Shown here one piece after another: positions 40,352 to 43,256 of a stretch of 43,256 bases of DNA. The number at the start of each line of letters is the position of its first letter. The first letter of the stretch is position 1. The stretch comes from Winogradskyella sp. (GTDB lineage Bacteria; Bacteroidota; Bacteroidia; Flavobacteriales; Flavobacteriaceae): assembly GCF_025210595.1 (NCBI RefSeq), contig NZ_JAOARH010000099.1, forward strand, positions 1 to 43,256, read 5' to 3'. A program made the position numbers and the translations under genes. The notes under the pieces were generated by a model. It made no database searches and was not told the DNA's origin. It was given only the letters and a program-made list of their open reading frames with translations.

Positions 40352-40378
40352 GTTTAAGTTTTTGATTTAATTTGCAGC

Positions 40379-41347
40379 ATGCTTTACGATGTACCATACA
40401 AAACTAAGCAATTCTTCTTAGTGCTTATTAAGTTAAGTATTGTTGTTGGTGCATTTTATTTTATTTACTCAAAATTAGCCGAAAACAACCTAATGACTTT
40501 AGGTGATTTTTTGGCTTTTTTGAAAGAAAACAACACATTTTCGGTAAAAAACATCGTTTTATTACTCGTTTTAAGCGCTTTTAATTGGTTTTTCGAAATT
40601 TTAAAATGGCAATCTTTGGTGAAATTCATTAAACAAATTTCTTTTAAAGAGGCTTTAGAGCAAAGTTTAGGAGGACTAACTGCTTCTTTAATTACACCAA
40701 ACCGTATTGGGGATTATGGAGCTAAAGCCATCTATTATAATAAAACCTATAGAAAAAGGATTGTTTTCATGAATCTTTTGGGTAATATGGCTCAAATGAC
40801 CATAACCACTATTTTTGGAGTTGTTGGACTAATCATCTTTATAAATCGTTACCAAATAGAGGTTGATTATTACAAAGTCGCAAGGTTTGGAGCACTTCTT
40901 ATTATAATAGGCACGTTTGCCTTTTTTGGTATTAAACACAAAAAGTTCAATATAAAAGGCTATACTTTTAATCGTATTTTAGAATATGTAAAAACCATTT
41001 CTTTTAACATTCATACCAAAAACTTACTGTATTCCTTAATACGCTATTTCATTTTCTCGTTTCAGTTTTATTATTTGCTCACCATTTTTGGAGTAGGTGT
41101 AGATTATTCTAAAGCTATGGTTGTTATTACCAGCATGTATTTATTAGCTTCTATTGTACCAAGCATAACTATTTTTGATGTGGTTATAAAAGGAAGTGTT
41201 GCAGTATTTTTATTTGGTTATGTACAAGTTAATGAACTTACAATATTATCTATAACTACTTTAATGTGGTTATTAAATTTTGCTATTCCGAGTCTTTTTG
41301 GAAGTTATTTTGTCTTAAACTTTAAACTCCCAAAAATCGAAGAATGA
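40379..41347 (+). CDS. Lysylphosphatidylglycerol synthase-like integral membrane (flippase-fold) protein
   Basis: 322 residues with about eight membrane helices. It is recognised as the UPF0104/LPG-synthase transmembrane family: FNWFFEILKWQSLVKFI, then LEQSLGGLTASLITPNRIGDYGAKAIYY (the conserved Gly-rich block) and YLLASIVPSITIFDV. It has no soluble aminoacyl-transferase domain, so it does not make lysyl-PG alone and may move a lipid. It overlaps the following GT2 gene by four bases (ATGA), so the two are probably translated together and may act on one glycolipid. Confidence 0.85.
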   Translation: MLYDVPYKTKQFFLVLIKLSIVVGAFYFIYSKLAENNLMTLGDFLAFLKENNTFSVKNIVLLLVLSAFNWFFEILKWQSLVKFIKQISFKEALEQSLGGLTASLITPNRIGDYGAKAIYYNKTYRKRIVFMNLLGNMAQMTITTIFGVVGLIIFINRYQIEVDYYKVARFGALLIIIGTFAFFGIKHKKFNIKGYTFNRILEYVKTISFNIHTKNLLYSLIRYFIFSFQFYYLLTIFGVGVDYSKAMVVITSMYLLASIVPSITIFDVVIKGSVAVFLFGYVQVNELTILSITTLMWLLNFAIPSLFGSYFVLNFKLPKIEE

Positions 41348-42489
41348 TCTCATTTATACTTGCAGCAATCTTTATTATTTACCTAATATTTACAGGTACA
41401 CTTGTTTTTGGCTTTGATAAGGTTGAAGATTTTAAATTGAAAGATTTAAAGCCTAAAACTAAATTTTCAATTATCATTCCATTTCGAAATGAAGCGAATA
41501 ATTTGCCACAAATTCTCAATTCCATCACTAACCTGAATTATCCTAAGGATTTATTTGAAGTCATTTTTGTTGATGATGATTCTAAGGACAACTCTGTGGA
41601 AATAATAAAATCAAAATTAGACTTCGACAAGCTCAGTCGTACAAAAAAGATTCAATTTCAAATTTTAAAGAACAATAGAGTTTCTAATTCACCTAAAAAA
41701 GATGCTATTTCTACTGCAATTAAAATTGCAAAACACGAATGGATTGTAACCACAGATGCAGATTGTGTTTTGCCGAAATACTGGTTAGATTCTTTTGATG
41801 AGCATATACAAACTACAGACACAAACTGTGTTGCAGCTCCTGTAACCTATAATGGTCGTAATTCCTTTTTAAACCGTTTTCAAACCTTAGATATTTTAAG
41901 TCTTCAAGGCGCTACCATTGGTGGTTTTGGATTAAAACTTCCTTTTTTATGTAATGGAGCTAATTTTGCATATAACAAATCTGCGTTTATAGAAATTAAT
42001 GGGTTTGAAGGCAATACTAATATTGCCAGTGGTGACGATATTTTTTTATTAGAAAAGTTTAAAAAATTAGACCATAAAAAAGTATCTTATTTAAAATCTA
42101 ATAAAGCCATCTTATCCACAAAACCAGTATCTAGTTTTAGTGAATTGATACAGCAAAGATTGCGTTGGGCTTCTAAAACAAGTCATAACCCAAATTGGTT
42201 TTCAAAAGCTTTAGGTTTAATAATTTTTTTAGGCAATTTAGTATGCATTGCAATACTTCCCTTGTTGTTATTTGAATTTATAAAGCCTAAAATCGTTATT
42301 GCACTATTAGTTATAAAGTTTAGTATTGATTTTCTTCTATTGTTTAAAACTTCTCGTTTTTTTAAACAAGAAAGTCTTCTATTTTCGTACTTAGGCTCTT
42401 GTTTAATGTATCCTTTTTTTTGTGTATACATCGTTATATTATCACTTTTTAAATCTTACCAATGGAAAGGCAGAACTTTTAAAAAGTAA
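41344..42489 (+). CDS. Membrane-bound family 2 glycosyltransferase
   Basis: 381 residues. One N-terminal membrane helix (about 1-20) precedes a GT2 domain: FSIIIPFRNEANNL, VIFVDDDSKDNS, WIVTTDADCVLP (DxD), ASGDDIFLLEKF (ED motif) and QQRLRWASKTSH (QxxRW). All catalytic motifs are present. Two to three C-terminal membrane helices follow (about 290-372). It is coupled to the flippase-like gene by a four-base overlap and is apart from the EPS operon. A lipid or carotenoid glycosylation role is possible but not shown. Confidence 0.9.
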   Translation: MISFILAAIFIIYLIFTGTLVFGFDKVEDFKLKDLKPKTKFSIIIPFRNEANNLPQILNSITNLNYPKDLFEVIFVDDDSKDNSVEIIKSKLDFDKLSRTKKIQFQILKNNRVSNSPKKDAISTAIKIAKHEWIVTTDADCVLPKYWLDSFDEHIQTTDTNCVAAPVTYNGRNSFLNRFQTLDILSLQGATIGGFGLKLPFLCNGANFAYNKSAFIEINGFEGNTNIASGDDIFLLEKFKKLDHKKVSYLKSNKAILSTKPVSSFSELIQQRLRWASKTSHNPNWFSKALGLIIFLGNLVCIAILPLLLFEFIKPKIVIALLVIKFSIDFLLLFKTSRFFKQESLLFSYLGSCLMYPFFCVYIVILSLFKSYQWKGRTFKK

Positions 42490-42601
42490 TTCTGTTTCAG
42501 ATATTTTTTGGTAGTTTTACTGAAACCAAAGTCCAAATCTTAGAATGGTCATTACCCAAATTATTAGACCACAACTTATTAAAAACAGCAAAAACACACT
42601 C

Positions 42602-43256
42602 ATGAAAAAGATTCTAATAGCATTTTTATTTTGCCTAGCTTTTCAATTGAATTTTAGCCAGGAAACCTACACTATAAATGACGAAACAATAGAACTTAAA
42701 ACCGAAATTGAAGGTAATTTAGATCTACTATGGAATATTATTAATGGTAAGTACCGCTATTTTGTTCGTACTAACGAAGGTTCTATTACAGAATTAACGA
42801 ACACTAAAAATGAAAACAACAACTATCAAGAAGAATATAAATCTACTTTAAGACAGCTTACTAATGGCTTATCTACAGACAAACTAAAGCTAACCTTATA
42901 CAGCCTTAAACATTATATAGACACTTATAATGCTTCAGTAGATTCTAACTACACATCTAGCATTACAGAAAGTAAAGTTGAGTTTAGATTAGGGTTTTCT
43001 GGTGGAATTACCAATAATCCTTTTGTTGATAATCCAGACAACAAAAAAACACCTATAATTGGAGCTGAGTTAGAACTTTACGAAGCTAATACTCTACCAA
43101 GACATTCTGGTTTTCTACAAGTAAGACATGCTTTTGATAGTAATGATTTTCCGTATAGTACCACAGAATTATCTTTAGGTTATCGCTATAGAATTATCAA
43201 TAAAGAAACATTTTCTATTTATGGCCAAATGAAATTGGCGACATTAAATTTTTCTA
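42602..43256 (+). CDS. Outer-membrane protein, partial (C-terminus off the window)
   Basis: An ATG at 42602 starts a frame open to the window end (218 codons visible). The signal peptide is MKKILIAFLFCLAFQLNFSQ. The region after it is polar and helical (about 20-115). From about residue 120 beta-strand patterns start: VEFRLGFSGGITNNPF, IIGAELELYEAN, TELSLGYRYRI and FSIYGQMKLATL, as in outer-membrane barrels. The family cannot be named without the rest. It begins 112 bp after the GT2 stop. Confidence 0.75.
   Translation, partial: MKKILIAFLFCLAFQLNFSQETYTINDETIELKTEIEGNLDLLWNIINGKYRYFVRTNEGSITELTNTKNENNNYQEEYKSTLRQLTNGLSTDKLKLTLYSLKHYIDTYNASVDSNYTSSITESKVEFRLGFSGGITNNPFVDNPDNKKTPIIGAELELYEANTLPRHSGFLQVRHAFDSNDFPYSTTELSLGYRYRIINKETFSIYGQMKLATLNFS

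Noticed and set aside
42494-42526. GTTTCAG / CTGAAAC inverted repeat after the GT2 gene as a terminator
   Set aside because: The stem is only 7 bp with a 19-base loop and no T tract follows.

Overview
The window (about 33% G+C by eye) looks like a chromosomal segment from a marine-type member of the Flavobacteriaceae (Bacteroidota). Support for this: a secreted peptidase with a type IX secretion sorting domain, BlaI/BlaR1-type M56 regulators, LruC, DUF4407 and DUF4230 families, a flavobacterial HemW/RuvC/TonB neighbourhood, and promoters matching the Bacteroidota -7 consensus TAnnTTTG. No tRNA, rRNA, CRISPR array, insertion sequence or phage gene was seen.

Layout. (1) 1-8.8 kb, housekeeping and accessory: M28 peptidase (cut by the left edge), an autoregulated BlaI-BlaR1 pair, a sulfide:quinone-reductase-like flavoprotein, DUF4407, a small lipoprotein and two serine-less STAS proteins. 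(2) 8.8-10.8 kb: LruC-domain lipoprotein, probably in one operon with a STAS gene. (3) 11.0-24.5 kb, leftward: a long exopolysaccharide (EPS) operon with a half-length TolC-like protein, a Wzc/GumC-like co-polymerase, Wzx, Wzy, a PRTase-HAD fusion, five glycosyltransferases and a small GT-A-like protein. (4) 24.7-28.7 kb, leftward: Ugd, UDP-glucuronate decarboxylase, a stand-alone receiver, and a sugar transferase fused to a degenerate receiver. These supply UDP-glucuronate/UDP-xylose and start chain assembly. (5) 29.0-34.8 kb, leftward: a tightly packed seven-gene signalling operon, in order receiver, H-NOX, PAS histidine kinase, FIST (NosP-like), histidine kinase, HPt, LytTR response regulator. 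(6) 35.3-43.3 kb: MmcQ/YjbR, DUF4230, cyclase-family hydrolase, HemW, RuvC, TonB-like and beta-barrel proteins, then a rightward flippase-like/GT2 pair and an outer-membrane protein cut by the right edge.

How it may work together. The signalling operon holds both known classes of bacterial nitric oxide sensor partner (H-NOX and FIST/NosP), each next to a kinase, plus an HPt and a LytTR DNA-binding regulator. Reading the intergenic DNA, I find a 30-bp element made of two 9-bp direct repeats whose starts are 21 bp apart (consensus CCATTCGTC-N12-TTATTCGTC in the direction of transcription). This is the architecture of LytTR-family operators. It occurs upstream of the EPS operon, the ugd operon, the signalling operon (twice) and, in weaker form, lruC. 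At three of these a -7 element lies 32-33 bp downstream. I infer that NO (or redox) sensing passes through a discrete phosphorelay to the LytTR regulator, which controls EPS synthesis, sugar-nucleotide supply and its own operon. I see no GGDEF or EAL domain, so the output would differ from the c-di-GMP output of the proteobacterial H-NOX/NosP circuits. The regulatory link is inference from sequence and has not been tested.
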